DNA of 62,559 nt from Candidatus Woesearchaeota archaeon (GTDB taxonomy: Archaea; Nanobdellota; Nanobdellia; Woesearchaeales; GW2011-AR4), in assembly GCA_002688775.1 (NCBI GenBank), contig NZDH01000017.1:1-62559 (forward strand). Direction: 5' to 3'. The stretch's first letter is position 1, and each line of letters starts with the position of its first letter. The notes below the pieces were generated by a model. It was not told where the DNA came from. It searched no databases and saw only the letters and a program-made list of their open reading frames with translations. Position numbers and translations under genes: made by a program. Shown here piece after piece: positions 36,631 through 46,035 of the stretch.

Positions 36631-37083
36631 CTACAATATAGTATATTCCTGATAATGCTCACTCACTAATAACTCTTTCGCTGCTTTTTCAGCGATTTTT
36701 TTTGCTTCTTTCTCGTCAGCGTCTATGTTAAGGCTCCACAGAACTGACTTTTCAACTCTTTTGATGTTTTCAAACCCAAGTCTGTTTTTTAATGTTGCTA
36801 AAATGCCGCTTCCATCATTTAAATTTCTTACTAATATTTTAACATAGTTATTGTTTGGAATTGAAAAATCATATGAATGCTTGTTGGCATTGACTAAAAT
36901 ATCGACTTTGCATATTTTATTCTTAAACTCTTCTAAATCATCTTCAACAGAAAACTTGTAATAACTTGATCTTGTAACATCTTTTATTTTACTGAATCCT
37001 AGTTTCTGCAAAGTCTGCAGCGCAGTGATAGCTGTAGTATCAGGAACTTTCAGGCTTACGATCATGTCTACTGTTTTTGTCAT
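36631..37083 (-). CDS. purS: PurS, tandemly duplicated
   Basis: A 150-residue protein, about twice the usual PurS length (about 80). Residues 1-77 and 80-150 are each PurS-like; the second half ends with the family pattern (ADEKEAKKIAEKAAKELLVSEHYQEYTIL). PurS bridges PurL and PurQ in the three-part FGAM synthase and normally works as a dimer of single domains; here one chain may replace the dimer (inference). It lies in the order purL, purQ, small genes, purS, purE. Confidence 0.85.
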   Translation of the reverse strand: MTKTVDMIVSLKVPDTTAITALQTLQKLGFSKIKDVTRSSYYKFSVEDDLEEFKNKICKVDILVNANKHSYDFSIPNNNYVKILVRNLNDGSGILATLKNRLGFENIKRVEKSVLWSLNIDADEKEAKKIAEKAAKELLVSEHYQEYTIL

Positions 37084-37084
37084 T

Positions 37085-37386
37085 TTATACCATACCGAGG
37101 ATTCTTTTCATATAAGGAGCCACATGAACCCTATAGTCCTCTATATCTACTGGATCGTACCCTCTTGATTCACATCCCCGTAAAATTGCATTAAATCTCT
37201 TTACAAGTGTTCTCAGTCTTTGTCCATCTTGTGTGAATTTCATTTGACTTAATAAGGTGTCAAGCTCAATATTGTCCTATCAGGGATTAGTGATGATTCG
37301 AAAGGCATCTCTGGCAGACCATCAAAGATAGTGCCATGTTGAAGTCTTTCTTCAATGGAATCCATTAAATCATAAATTTTTATCAC
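37085..37386 (-). pseudogene. Frameshifted small gene in the purine operon
   Basis: The first frame (from GTG 37386: VIKIYDLMDSIEERLQHG...SSLIPD) stops early, but the next frame continues at the same place with DNIELDTLLSQMKFTQDGQRL..YMKRILGMV to a stop at 37085. One missing base near 37286 (in GATAGGACAAT) would join them into a protein of about 100 residues. GGTG overlaps the start. Function unknown; the joined protein would be helical and acidic. It may be a real frameshift or an assembly error. Confidence 0.5.
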
Positions 37387-37396
37387 CTAAATGATT

Positions 37397-37666
37397 TTAA
37401 TCTGTCCTATTGCCATAAATTTCTTGAGCTTTCGGATGTTGCTGCAAGCATGAAGACAAATCCATGAGTCTTTGCTTAGCTTCAGCATCATTGACATCCA
37501 TAGTATAATATTCCCTAACTACCAGTCTATATTCAGCTGCCAAGTCTCTAACTCCTCGCACGTCATGAGATTCCCTGATTCGTTCCAATAATGTTTCAAG
37601 ACGCTTAACAGCATCAATCGGAAATTTTTGGCTGCCAGGTGGTTGCGAATCATCAATTAATGCCAT
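37397..37666 (-). CDS. Small hypothetical protein in the purine operon
   Basis: An 89-residue helical protein, not recognised (MALIDDSQPPGSQKFPIDAVKRLETLLERIRESH...). GGAGGAG upstream of its ATG lies within the last codons of purQ, so translation is coupled. Rich in Arg, Glu and Asp, with no Cys pair or membrane segment. Its conserved place between purQ and purS would have to be tested in relatives. Confidence 0.6.
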   Translation of the reverse strand: MALIDDSQPPGSQKFPIDAVKRLETLLERIRESHDVRGVRDLAAEYRLVVREYYTMDVNDAEAKQRLMDLSSCLQQHPKAQEIYGNRTD

Positions 37667-38482
37667 TTATGTTATCTCCTCCTCAATATACTTCCTCATT
37701 GATTTAAAGATTTGCATAGCCGGTGCAAAACTGTTCATTGCAGCAATATTCCCAGCAGATTTGTTTCTCAATTCTACAATATCTGGTAACTGCCTGACAA
37801 AAGATGCTCTTTCAGGATGTGGCATTATGGCCATTACATTTCCCTTTTTGTTGCATATTGCAGCGATATTATTCATTGCGCCATTGGGATTTGTAGGAAA
37901 TTTCGATTCTGTTTTTCCATCTTTTGTTGAAAATTTGAATACAATCTGCTTGTTTTTTGCCAATTTATCGATCAATTCCTTATCATTTGTTATGTATCTC
38001 CCTTCACCATGGGCAATAGGCATAGGAATTACTTCATTTTGTTCAGTAAACTTAGTAAAAGCACATCCATTAGTTTCTTCTGGGCCTTTCACATGAATCC
38101 AGGCGCAGTAATATCCGCTCACAAAAGGATTGATATTTGGAGCAAGAGACATCTCGGCTTTTTTCTTCAATCCAGGAACCATTCCATACTCAACAAGAGC
38201 TTGTGCCCCATTGCAGATCCCCAGAACAGGCTTGCCATTTTCAGCTTCCTTGTTTATAGTGTTAAAAACGGGATCTTTTGAAGCGATAACACCAGCTCTG
38301 ATTCTGTCTTCATAAGCCCAGCCGCCGGGAATTACAAAACCGTCGAATTTCTCAACATTTTTTCTCTCATTCCATCTCACAATCTTCCCATCCATTCCGC
38401 TTGCTAAGACAGCTTTTAGCGATTCCTCTTCGCAATTATTGCCTGGAAAATATATGACTGCAACGTTAGGTTTTTTGGGCAT
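37667..38482 (-). CDS. purQ: FGAM synthase glutaminase subunit
   Basis: A 271-residue class I glutamine amidotransferase that supplies ammonia to PurL. The nucleophile Cys is in ILGICNGAQALVEYG (about residue 98); the His and Glu of the triad are in IMPHPERASF near 237; VIPGGWAYEDRIRAG fits PurQ. I start at ATG 38480-38482, directly after the purL stop, rather than the upstream GTG; the coding ends are nearly contiguous, implying coupling. Confidence 0.95.
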   Translation of the reverse strand: MPKKPNVAVIYFPGNNCEEESLKAVLASGMDGKIVRWNERKNVEKFDGFVIPGGWAYEDRIRAGVIASKDPVFNTINKEAENGKPVLGICNGAQALVEYGMVPGLKKKAEMSLAPNINPFVSGYYCAWIHVKGPEETNGCAFTKFTEQNEVIPMPIAHGEGRYITNDKELIDKLAKNKQIVFKFSTKDGKTESKFPTNPNGAMNNIAAICNKKGNVMAIMPHPERASFVRQLPDIVELRNKSAGNIAAMNSFAPAMQIFKSMRKYIEEEIT

Positions 38483-38483
38483 T

Positions 38484-40835
38484 TTATTCCAACGCCTCCA
38501 CAAATCCCATTGTCCATGCTTCCTTCAGCTTATCGACATGCAAATCAATTATTTTCTTGTTGTTTTTATTGAAAATAAGCTTTGTTCCGTCTGTTTTTCC
38601 TAATTCAACCAAATCAATCTTGTAAAACTTAAACAAAGTCTTCAATCTTGACAAATTTTGATTATCAACTTCAAAAACAAAGCCAGAGCTTTCTGAAAAC
38701 AATGCTTTGTCAGTTCTTAAATCTGTGAAATCCAAATTAATCTCAGCTCCAATTCGACCATCGGCATCTCCACCTAAAATCATTTCTGAAATTGTTGTTG
38801 CCAACCCACCATCTGAAACATCATGGCAGGATAAAAGCAGATTGCTGTCGATTGCATCAACAACAGCAGAGGTCATATTGCGTTCACTTTCAAAATCAAT
38901 TATAGGGACTATTGCTCCAATTTCATCATTAACATCGTAATATACAGAACCCCCTAATTCGTCTTTTCTTTTTCCGATTAAGAATAAAGTGCTTCCTTCT
39001 TTCTTGATTTTCATTGTTATGGCTTTGCTGTAATCCTTCAAAACACCTACACAGGCAATCACCGGGCTTGGATCAACTGCTTTCCCAGATGAGGATTCAT
39101 TATAGAAACTGACATTGCCAGATATAAAAGGCATAGGGAATTTCGTTCCTTTATATCGTAAATGCTTTGCAGCATCTGCAATGCCCCTTACGCCTTCATA
39201 AAAATCATAAAATGCCTCCTGATTTTCAGGATTTCCGTAATTCAAACAGTCTGTCAAAGCACTTGGCGTTGCGCCAACGGCAGCTACATTTCGCATGCTT
39301 TCTGCAACAGCATTTACAGCCCCCCAATATGGATCAATTCTGCAATATCTTGGATTGCAGTCCGTCTTTAATGCAACTCCGTAAGAACTGTTATCAACTT
39401 TCAATACACCTGCATCTGCATAGCCGCTTGAGATGACTGCATTTCCCATGACAGAAGTATCATAATGCTTGTATGCTTTTGCTTTGCTTGCAACATTTGG
39501 GTGTCTTAAGACAGAAAGCAGGGCTTTATTGCAATCTTTAGGCTCTTTCAAAATCGGCTCTTTAAAATCACGCCTTGGTGCTTCCTTAATTCTTTCATGC
39601 CTTATCCCCTCCGTGATTGCGTTGATTGGAACATTGCATACAATCTGATTATTATGTCTCAATACATAATCTTGTTCTGCCGTAACTTTGCCGATTACAA
39701 ATGCGCCTGCCCCTAAGCTGATATTTGGCAGTTCAAAATCTTTATTATATATCTTTAACAACGTTTTTGTAAAATCACTTGGACAAATCCAGGTAAATCT
39801 TTCCTGAGTTTCAGAATTTGCGATTATATAAGGTGGTAAATCTTTCATAGAAACATTTACTTTGCTTAGATCAATCTCCGCTCCAAAATCACTGCTAGAG
39901 CAGACTTCTGATGTGCTGCACATAATCCCACCAGCACCCATGTCCTTAAACCCAAGCTTAATTCCTTGCTTTCTTGCTTCTTCGAAAACAGCGTAAGTTG
40001 CCCTGATTAACACATTCTTTAGAAAAGGATCAGGAACTTGGACTGCGCCTCTGTTGCTTTCCCGGTCTTTTTCATCCAAGATTAATGATGCAAAAGCAGC
40101 GCCTCCAAAACCGGAATTATCAGTTGCTTTTCCAACAATTATTATATCGTAACCTTCTGCACTTTCAGGTGCAAAGCTGTGAATTATGTCTTTTTCTTTG
40201 ACAATTCCTAGGCAGACAACATTAACCAGGCAATTTTCATCAAAAGAATCATTAAAATAAACATCACCGCCAATGTTTGGAATGCCGACTGCATCTCCAT
40301 AGCCAGCAATGCCGTTAATCACTTCATTTGCTACGTATTTGACTCTGTTCTTGTCCTTGCCATTTGGATTTCCAAATCTTAAAGGATCTGCTGTCGCAAT
40401 TATCTTTGCCCCCATGCAAAGAACATCTCTCAGAATTCCACCAACACCAGTTGCAGCACCTTCATAAGGAACAACCTGGCTTGGATGATTATGGCTTTCA
40501 TGGCTCACAACAATTCCGTATCTTTCACCATCAATATAGCCTAATTCCACAATTCCTGAATCCTCAACAGGACCAAGAATGACATTTGGTGCTTTTGTTG
40601 GCAATAATTCTTTCAAGATGCTTCTGCTGCTTTTGTATGAGCTATGCTCGCTCCATTGAGTGTTGAAAATATAAAGCTCAGTCAAGGTTGGATTTCTGCC
40701 AATCAGTTCAACAACCCTTTTTGCCTCAAAAACACTTAGAGAAACAGCATTTTTTCTTAAAAACCCTGACAATTCCCGGTCAGACATTGCTTTTATATCT
40801 ACTAAGTCAACTTCAACCCCACCCATTTTCTCCAC
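38484..40835 (-). CDS. purL: FGAM synthase large subunit
   Basis: A 783-residue ATP-dependent amidotransferase subunit, the short PurL of the PurSQL complex. Motifs: FNTQWSEHSSYKSSRSILKE near residue 58, VVSHESHNHPSQVVPYEGAATGVGGI near 110, KDMGAGGIMCSTSE near 296, and LSCHDVSDGGLATTISEM near 669. Length is typical for the small form (about 740). It begins the purine run purL-purQ-ORF89-frameshifted ORF-purS-purE on the minus strand. Start ATG 40833-40835. Confidence 0.96.
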   Translation of the reverse strand: MEKMGGVEVDLVDIKAMSDRELSGFLRKNAVSLSVFEAKRVVELIGRNPTLTELYIFNTQWSEHSSYKSSRSILKELLPTKAPNVILGPVEDSGIVELGYIDGERYGIVVSHESHNHPSQVVPYEGAATGVGGILRDVLCMGAKIIATADPLRFGNPNGKDKNRVKYVANEVINGIAGYGDAVGIPNIGGDVYFNDSFDENCLVNVVCLGIVKEKDIIHSFAPESAEGYDIIIVGKATDNSGFGGAAFASLILDEKDRESNRGAVQVPDPFLKNVLIRATYAVFEEARKQGIKLGFKDMGAGGIMCSTSEVCSSSDFGAEIDLSKVNVSMKDLPPYIIANSETQERFTWICPSDFTKTLLKIYNKDFELPNISLGAGAFVIGKVTAEQDYVLRHNNQIVCNVPINAITEGIRHERIKEAPRRDFKEPILKEPKDCNKALLSVLRHPNVASKAKAYKHYDTSVMGNAVISSGYADAGVLKVDNSSYGVALKTDCNPRYCRIDPYWGAVNAVAESMRNVAAVGATPSALTDCLNYGNPENQEAFYDFYEGVRGIADAAKHLRYKGTKFPMPFISGNVSFYNESSSGKAVDPSPVIACVGVLKDYSKAITMKIKKEGSTLFLIGKRKDELGGSVYYDVNDEIGAIVPIIDFESERNMTSAVVDAIDSNLLLSCHDVSDGGLATTISEMILGGDADGRIGAEINLDFTDLRTDKALFSESSGFVFEVDNQNLSRLKTLFKFYKIDLVELGKTDGTKLIFNKNNKKIIDLHVDKLKEAWTMGFVEALE

Positions 40836-40879
40836 AATATAAAGTGTAGGTGGCTGATATATATAGGTTGCGGTGATTT

Positions 40880-42070
40880 TTAAATACCTCTCCCAACCAA
40901 ATAAATAGACCCAGCCACAACAACCAAATCTTTTTTACCAGCAATTTTCTCAGCATAACTTAATGCTTTTTTAGGATCTTCTATTATTTCTGCCTTTGTT
41001 TTTTTATTTATTTTCCTAAACATATTCAATAAATTTTTAGGTTCAGAAGCACGCTTGTTATCTGCTTTTGTAAAAATCATCGCTGAAACAAGCGGATTTA
41101 TTGTTTTTAGCATTGTTTTGATGTCTTTATCCTTCAAAATTCCAACAACAAATATAAAATTCCTGATTTTTCTTTTTTTCCTGGTGATTGACAATTCTTT
41201 CTTCAAAACTTCAAAACTAGGGGGATTATGAGCGCAATCAACTAAAACATTGGTGGCAATAAACTGCAATCTTCCGGCAATTTGTGTTTTTTTAATTCCA
41301 GATATTATTTTTTTATTTTTTAATTTTATTAAACCAGTATTATTTAAAACATTTAATGCAGTTATTGCAACACTTGCATTTTCCTGCTGAAAATTGCCGT
41401 TAATGTACTTAAAAGCTATTTTTTTGGACTTTTTTGCTAAAATAACCTTAGAATTTCTTTCTTTTGCAATGTTTTTAATGATTTGAAGAGCTTTGCCCTG
41501 GGCATCTGTCACAACCGGCACTTTATTTTTAATAATTCCTGCTTTTTCATAAGCAACTTTCTCAATCTTATTGCCCAGCATATCAGTATGTTCAAGCGCG
41601 ATGTTAGTTATGACAGAAATCAAAGGGTTTACCACATTGGTAGCGTCAAGCCTCCCCCCCAATCCAACCTCCAAAACAGCAAAATCCACTTTTTTATCAT
41701 CAAAATAGAGCAAAGCCATGGCAGTTGTTATCTCAAAAAAACTCTGGTTTGTGATAAAAGGCTTGACTTTCAGAAAATATTCAGCAATTTCTTTGTCGGT
41801 TATGAATTTGTCATTAATCCTAATCCTTTCATTGAATTTTTTAAGGTGAGGGCTTGTATAGATTCCAACCTTGTATCCGGATTCTTTCAGGGCAGAAAAC
41901 ATCATTGCACAGACACTGCCCTTGCCATTAGTGCCGGCAACGTGTATACATTTCAGATATTTCTCCGGGCTGCCGATCTTATCAAGCATTTCCTGTATAT
42001 TATGGAGCCCCAGTTTTATATTTGGGCTCTCCAGGCTGTACAGATACTCCAAAATTTCCTTATTATCCAT
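40880..42070 (-). CDS. folC: Folylpolyglutamate/dihydrofolate synthase family ligase
   Basis: A 396-residue Mur-ligase-superfamily enzyme that adds glutamate to folates. Features: HVAGTNGKGSVCAMM P-loop near residue 46, YTSPHLKKFNERIRIN, FEITTAMALLYF, EVGLGGRLDATNVV, NIALEHTDMLG and VDCAHNPPSFEVLKKE. The true start is taken as ATG 42068-42070 (MDNKEILEYLYSLE): the 28 extra upstream codons are hydrophobic and contain the TATA (CTTTATTAA). It is divergent from glk, whose start is 79 nt away. Confidence 0.92.
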   Translation of the reverse strand: MDNKEILEYLYSLESPNIKLGLHNIQEMLDKIGSPEKYLKCIHVAGTNGKGSVCAMMFSALKESGYKVGIYTSPHLKKFNERIRINDKFITDKEIAEYFLKVKPFITNQSFFEITTAMALLYFDDKKVDFAVLEVGLGGRLDATNVVNPLISVITNIALEHTDMLGNKIEKVAYEKAGIIKNKVPVVTDAQGKALQIIKNIAKERNSKVILAKKSKKIAFKYINGNFQQENASVAITALNVLNNTGLIKLKNKKIISGIKKTQIAGRLQFIATNVLVDCAHNPPSFEVLKKELSITRKKRKIRNFIFVVGILKDKDIKTMLKTINPLVSAMIFTKADNKRASEPKNLLNMFRKINKKTKAEIIEDPKKALSYAEKIAGKKDLVVVAGSIYLVGRGI

Positions 42071-42148
42071 AATAAGTGCAAATTCTAGCAAATTAATAAA
42101 GGTTATTAAAACAATAAATATAAAAATACTTAAATAAAGCAAATCAAA

Positions 42149-43195
42149 ATGCAATATGTCAAAAAAGAGTATAAAAGATTCAATAAAACCAGCTATCGTT
42201 CTTTTATTTTAGGCGGCGATATAGGCGGCACAAACACTAATTTAGGCATTTTTGGAGTTAAAAATAAATCACCAACGCTTCTGCTCTCGTTTCACTTCAA
42301 AAGTAAAGAACTAAAAGGCCTGCATGAAGCGATAAATATGGTATTAAAGTACATGCAAGGATATAGGATAAGCATAACAAAGGCAAGCATTGGCGCTGCA
42401 GGAGTTTTATCAACAAAAAAGGAATTAATTACTGTGACCAATTTGAAATGGCATGTAAACAAAAAATCCCTGATCAAAAAAACAAAACTAAAAAAAATCA
42501 TCTTATTAAATGATTTTGAAGCAATAGGGTATGGTGTAAACACCCTTTCTAAAAAAGATGTTAAAATAGTAAAAAAAGCCAAAAAAATCCCAAAAGCGCC
42601 GATAGTTGTGATTGGGGCAGGGACTGGATTTGGAAAAACGACTTTATTCTACAATGATCAGCACAAATCATATATTCCAATGCCTTCAGAAGGAGGCCAT
42701 ATTGATTTTGCGCCTAAAAACAAGGATGAATTAGGACTGGCCAACTTCATCAAAAAATATAGGAGAATAAAGCAAAGCATTAGCTATCAACAGGTATTGT
42801 CAGGAAGCGGCTTAGAGAATATATATGTGTATTTGAGAAAAAGATTCAATAAAACTAAGTACACAAAAGAAATAGATAAATCAGCTAACAAAGCTATGTT
42901 AATCTCAAAGTATAGGAAAGTTGACAGGACATGCAAAGCTGTCTTTGAAATATTCAAGAAATTTTATGGAACTGCTGCAAAAGACTATGCTGTCGATGCA
43001 CTGTCCTATGGCGGAATATACATTTCAGGAGGCATCGCAGCCAAAAATAATGACATCTTTGATAAGACTTTTATCAAAAATTTTTACGACAGCCCGCAGA
43101 TGAAAGAAGTTGTATTGAAAACTCCAGTTTATGTTATACTGGATTACAATATAGGACTGCTCGGAGCAGGCTTTGCAGGAGCCAGATTTTTATAG
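42149..43195 (+). CDS. glk: Glucokinase, bacterial-type
   Basis: A 348-residue ATP-dependent glucokinase of the bacterial Glk (COG0837) group. Motifs: FILGGDIGGTNTNLGIF phosphate loop near residue 25, VIGAGTGFGKT near 156 and PSEGGHIDFAP near 183. It phosphorylates glucose for the zwf product next door. Archaea usually use ROK or ADP-dependent glucokinases, so this gene looks acquired. A TATA (ACTTAAATA) about 25 nt upstream fits a leaderless message. It is very Lys-rich. The gene is 43 nt before zwf. Confidence 0.9.
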   Translation: MQYVKKEYKRFNKTSYRSFILGGDIGGTNTNLGIFGVKNKSPTLLLSFHFKSKELKGLHEAINMVLKYMQGYRISITKASIGAAGVLSTKKELITVTNLKWHVNKKSLIKKTKLKKIILLNDFEAIGYGVNTLSKKDVKIVKKAKKIPKAPIVVIGAGTGFGKTTLFYNDQHKSYIPMPSEGGHIDFAPKNKDELGLANFIKKYRRIKQSISYQQVLSGSGLENIYVYLRKRFNKTKYTKEIDKSANKAMLISKYRKVDRTCKAVFEIFKKFYGTAAKDYAVDALSYGGIYISGGIAAKNNDIFDKTFIKNFYDSPQMKEVVLKTPVYVILDYNIGLLGAGFAGARFL

Positions 43196-43238
43196 TTAAA
43201 TGTTAAGTTTAAATACAGACTAATTTTAATCAAAAAAA

Positions 43239-44747
43239 ATGACAGAACATCATTGCATCTTTGCGATATTCGGGGCAACAGGCGACTTGACAAACAGGAA
43301 ATTGCTTCCTGCGCTGTACTATCTTGAACAGGAAAGGCAGTTAAAAGAAGATTTCAGGATTGTCTGCATTGCAAGAAAAGACAAGACTCATGAGCAGTAT
43401 AGAAAAGAAGCGACAGAATCAATAAGAAGATTTTCAAGAATAAAGGTCCAGGGTGAAGTTTTAAAAAAGCTTGCTTCACGAATTTACTATCAAAAAGTTG
43501 AATTCTCGGATTTAGAAGATTACAATAGATTAAAAAAATTTGTAGAAAAAATTTCAGGCCAAAGCTGTGTAAATTGTGAAAGAATTTTTTACCTTGCTGT
43601 ACCAGCTTCTTTTTTCAGCATGATTGTGGATAATCTCAGAACTGTAAAACTGGCGGAAAGGGACCATAAAAAGCAGGCATACAACAGGATCATGTTTGAA
43701 AAGCCATTTGGGTCTGACCTTAAATCCGCAAAAGAACTAAACAATTCTGTAACCAAAGTTTTTGATGAAGAGCAGATTTACAGGATAGACCATTACATGG
43801 CAAAGGAGTTAGTGCAAAATCTGCTGGTTTTAAGGTTCGCAAACAGTATTTTTGAGCCTTTGTGGAACAAGGAGTACATTGACCACATACAAATAACAGT
43901 GGCAGAAACACTCGGTGTTGAAGCAAGAGCGAATTATTATGAAAAAGCAGGCGCAATACGCGATGTAATGCAAAACCACATGATGCAGCTGCTTAGTTTA
44001 GTGGGAATGGAAGCCCCAAAAAGCATGGATGCCGATGATGTAAAGGATAAAAAAGTCAAAGTTCTGAAGTCATTGCCAAAGTTAACTGAAAAAAACATAA
44101 AAAAAGTATCAGTTATTGGGCAATATGGCAACGGTGCAATAGGCAATGATAAAGTTGCAGCTTACAATAAAGAAAAAGGTGTTGACAAAAATTCAAAGGC
44201 CGAGACTTATGTCGCTCTGAAGCTTGAGATAAACAACAAGATGTGGAAAGGCGTTCCTTTTTACCTAAGGACAGGAAAAAGATTAAAGGACAGGTCTACT
44301 GAAATAATTATAGTGTATCATAAAGTTCCTTTTAAATTGTTTTCAAAATCAGATCCTGAGAAAAACATGATGATAATAAGAGTGCAGCCTTATGAAGGGA
44401 TAACTTTGCAGTTCAATGCAAAAGTTCCTGGCAAAAAAGTCATAATCGACAATGTAAACATGGATTTCTGCCACGAATGCAAATTCGGTCCTAACAGTCC
44501 TGAAGCTTATGAAAGACTGCTTTACGATGTCATGATCGGCGACCAGACACTGTTCACAAGATGGGATGAAGTAGAAAACGCATGGAAAATCTTTGACGTC
44601 TTGATTAACGCTCACAAAAACTCAAAGCCATCAAAATACGAATCAGGATCCTGGGGCCCAAAACAAGCAGACAAACTCATTGAAAAAGATGGAAGGGAAT
44701 GGGTTCATCCGCAAAGGCCAAGTTACGCTGATCAGCTGGGAAAATAA
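43239..44747 (+). CDS. zwf: Glucose-6-phosphate 1-dehydrogenase
   Basis: A 502-residue enzyme that oxidises glucose-6-phosphate to 6-phosphogluconolactone with NAD(P)+. Motifs: IFGATGDLTNRKLLPALYYL at the N-terminus, RIMFEKPFGSDLKSAKELN, the active-site YRIDHYMAKELVQNL near residue 178, and the C-terminal FDVLINAHKNSKPSKYESGSWGP. Full length. This bacterial/eukaryotic enzyme is absent from most archaea. A TATA (GTTTAAATAC) about 27 nt upstream indicates its own promoter; glk is directly upstream. Confidence 0.96.
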   Translation: MTEHHCIFAIFGATGDLTNRKLLPALYYLEQERQLKEDFRIVCIARKDKTHEQYRKEATESIRRFSRIKVQGEVLKKLASRIYYQKVEFSDLEDYNRLKKFVEKISGQSCVNCERIFYLAVPASFFSMIVDNLRTVKLAERDHKKQAYNRIMFEKPFGSDLKSAKELNNSVTKVFDEEQIYRIDHYMAKELVQNLLVLRFANSIFEPLWNKEYIDHIQITVAETLGVEARANYYEKAGAIRDVMQNHMMQLLSLVGMEAPKSMDADDVKDKKVKVLKSLPKLTEKNIKKVSVIGQYGNGAIGNDKVAAYNKEKGVDKNSKAETYVALKLEINNKMWKGVPFYLRTGKRLKDRSTEIIIVYHKVPFKLFSKSDPEKNMMIIRVQPYEGITLQFNAKVPGKKVIIDNVNMDFCHECKFGPNSPEAYERLLYDVMIGDQTLFTRWDEVENAWKIFDVLINAHKNSKPSKYESGSWGPKQADKLIEKDGREWVHPQRPSYADQLGK

Positions 44748-44753
44748 AATCCA

Positions 44754-45071
44754 TCATCTACTCACAACACTTTGGTACACTTTAGACAATTCTGCATACT
44801 GTTGCTTTATTTGGGGGTTTGAATTAAGATATTGTGTCCATTGGCTGCAACATTTCTTATCGCTATGACTAAATATTTCTTTCCCATTGACCATTCCTTC
44901 TAAGCTTTTCTGCTGAAACCTCATTATTGGCCCGCCACATTCCCTGCATGGGACAATTTCTACACCACCATCATGCATTTGCCCATTGGATTTAATAGTA
45001 ACCTCGCCAGCATCCTTTCCAAACAAGGTCTTGTAAGACTTAAAGTTTAATTTTAGTTCATTTCCTGCCAT
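44754..45071 (-). CDS. Small zinc-binding hypothetical protein
   Basis: A 105-residue protein with CRECGG (about residue 41-46) and HSDKKCCSQW (about 70-79), which could form a zinc site. The N-terminal half is beta-like (LKLNFKSYKTLFGKDAGEVTIKSNG). ATG 45069-45071 is chosen since AAGGTGA lies just upstream; an in-frame GTG at 45080 overlaps this site. The family is not recognised. Convergent with zwf, 6 nt apart. Confidence 0.6.
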   Translation of the reverse strand: MAGNELKLNFKSYKTLFGKDAGEVTIKSNGQMHDGGVEIVPCRECGGPIMRFQQKSLEGMVNGKEIFSHSDKKCCSQWTQYLNSNPQIKQQYAELSKVYQSVVSR

Positions 45072-45233
45072 TTTATTCACCTTGGATTATTACACGTATA
45101 ACCGTTTTAAATAATATTTCGTTTAGTAGTCAAATTCTTTATTTAACCCTTTAAGATAACTTTATTTTATAAAAACGTATTGAACTGGAGATATTAGGTT
45201 AAATATGGGGAAAAAATTTTGGAGGTGATTAAA

Positions 45234-45341
45234 ATGGTGAGTTATGAGAAAACTTCTACAGAAGCCTATTATGAAGACTTCTTAGGCAGATTCAGGCTTG
45301 GGGATGACTCAGACCTGATGGCTGAATTTGAAGACAAATGA
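45234..45341 (+). CDS. 35-residue acidic microprotein
   Basis: A short acidic protein (MVSYEKTSTEAYYEDFLGRF...) with a strong GGAGGTGATT upstream of ATG 45234. A TATA (TTTTATAAAA) lies at about 45170, giving a leader of about 35-40 nt. Tyr and Asp/Glu rich. No family recognised; the good signals argue that it is translated. Confidence 0.55.
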   Translation: MVSYEKTSTEAYYEDFLGRFRLGDDSDLMAEFEDK

Positions 45342-45420
45342 AAAAAGCGGGTTCTTAGTTTTTTTGCATCCATACAAAAAACAAAAGTTATTAATATGGC
45401 AATTTTTATTCTTAGTTCAA

Positions 45421-46035
45421 ATGAAAATCTACGATCTATCGCCGGAAATATCAGAGCAGATGGCAGTTTACAAGAACAAATCAGAGAAAAGGCCAAAAAT
45501 AAAGGTGACAAGAACCCTGAAGGAAGGTACAAACGAGTCAAAGCTTGATATTGAATTGCATACCGGCTCTCATGTGGATGCCCCATACCATACTTTGAAA
45601 TTCGGGAATACAATTGAAAAATTAAGCCTGGACAAATTTATGGGAAATTCAATTGTACTGGATCTTACTAAAGTAAAAGACTCCATCAGGCAAAGCAATT
45701 TAAGCAAATTAAGAATCAAGAAAAATGACATTGTATTGTTAAAAACCAAAAACAATCCAGATAAAAATTTCAATCCGGATTTCACCTATCTTCATAAAAG
45801 CGGTGCAGCTTATCTTGCTTCAAAAAAAATAAAGGCAGTTGGTATTGATTCGTTAGGAATTGAACGAAACGATCCAAGCCATGAAACACACAACATATTG
45901 CTGAGAAAAAACATCCCGATATTTGAAGGCCTTGACTTAAGCAAAGTAAAGCAGGGAAATTATTTCTTCCACGGATTGCCGCTGAAAATCAAGAATGGCG
46001 ATGCTAGTCCGGTTAGGGCTGTGCTCGTCCGCTAG
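45421..46035 (+). CDS. Cyclase/kynurenine formamidase-like metal hydrolase
   Basis: A 204-residue protein of the cyclase superfamily (KynB-like). The metal motif HTGSHVDAPYHT lies near residue 46, with DLSPEIS at the start and GIDSLGIERNDPSHETHNILL near 142. Members hydrolyse N-formylkynurenine, cyclic amides or other substrates; the substrate is unknown. Start ATG 45421 follows a TATA-like ATTAATATG at about 45391, inside the longer open frame. It overlaps the end of the convergent gene at 46013 by 23 nt. Confidence 0.85.
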   Translation: MKIYDLSPEISEQMAVYKNKSEKRPKIKVTRTLKEGTNESKLDIELHTGSHVDAPYHTLKFGNTIEKLSLDKFMGNSIVLDLTKVKDSIRQSNLSKLRIKKNDIVLLKTKNNPDKNFNPDFTYLHKSGAAYLASKKIKAVGIDSLGIERNDPSHETHNILLRKNIPIFEGLDLSKVKQGNYFFHGLPLKIKNGDASPVRAVLVR

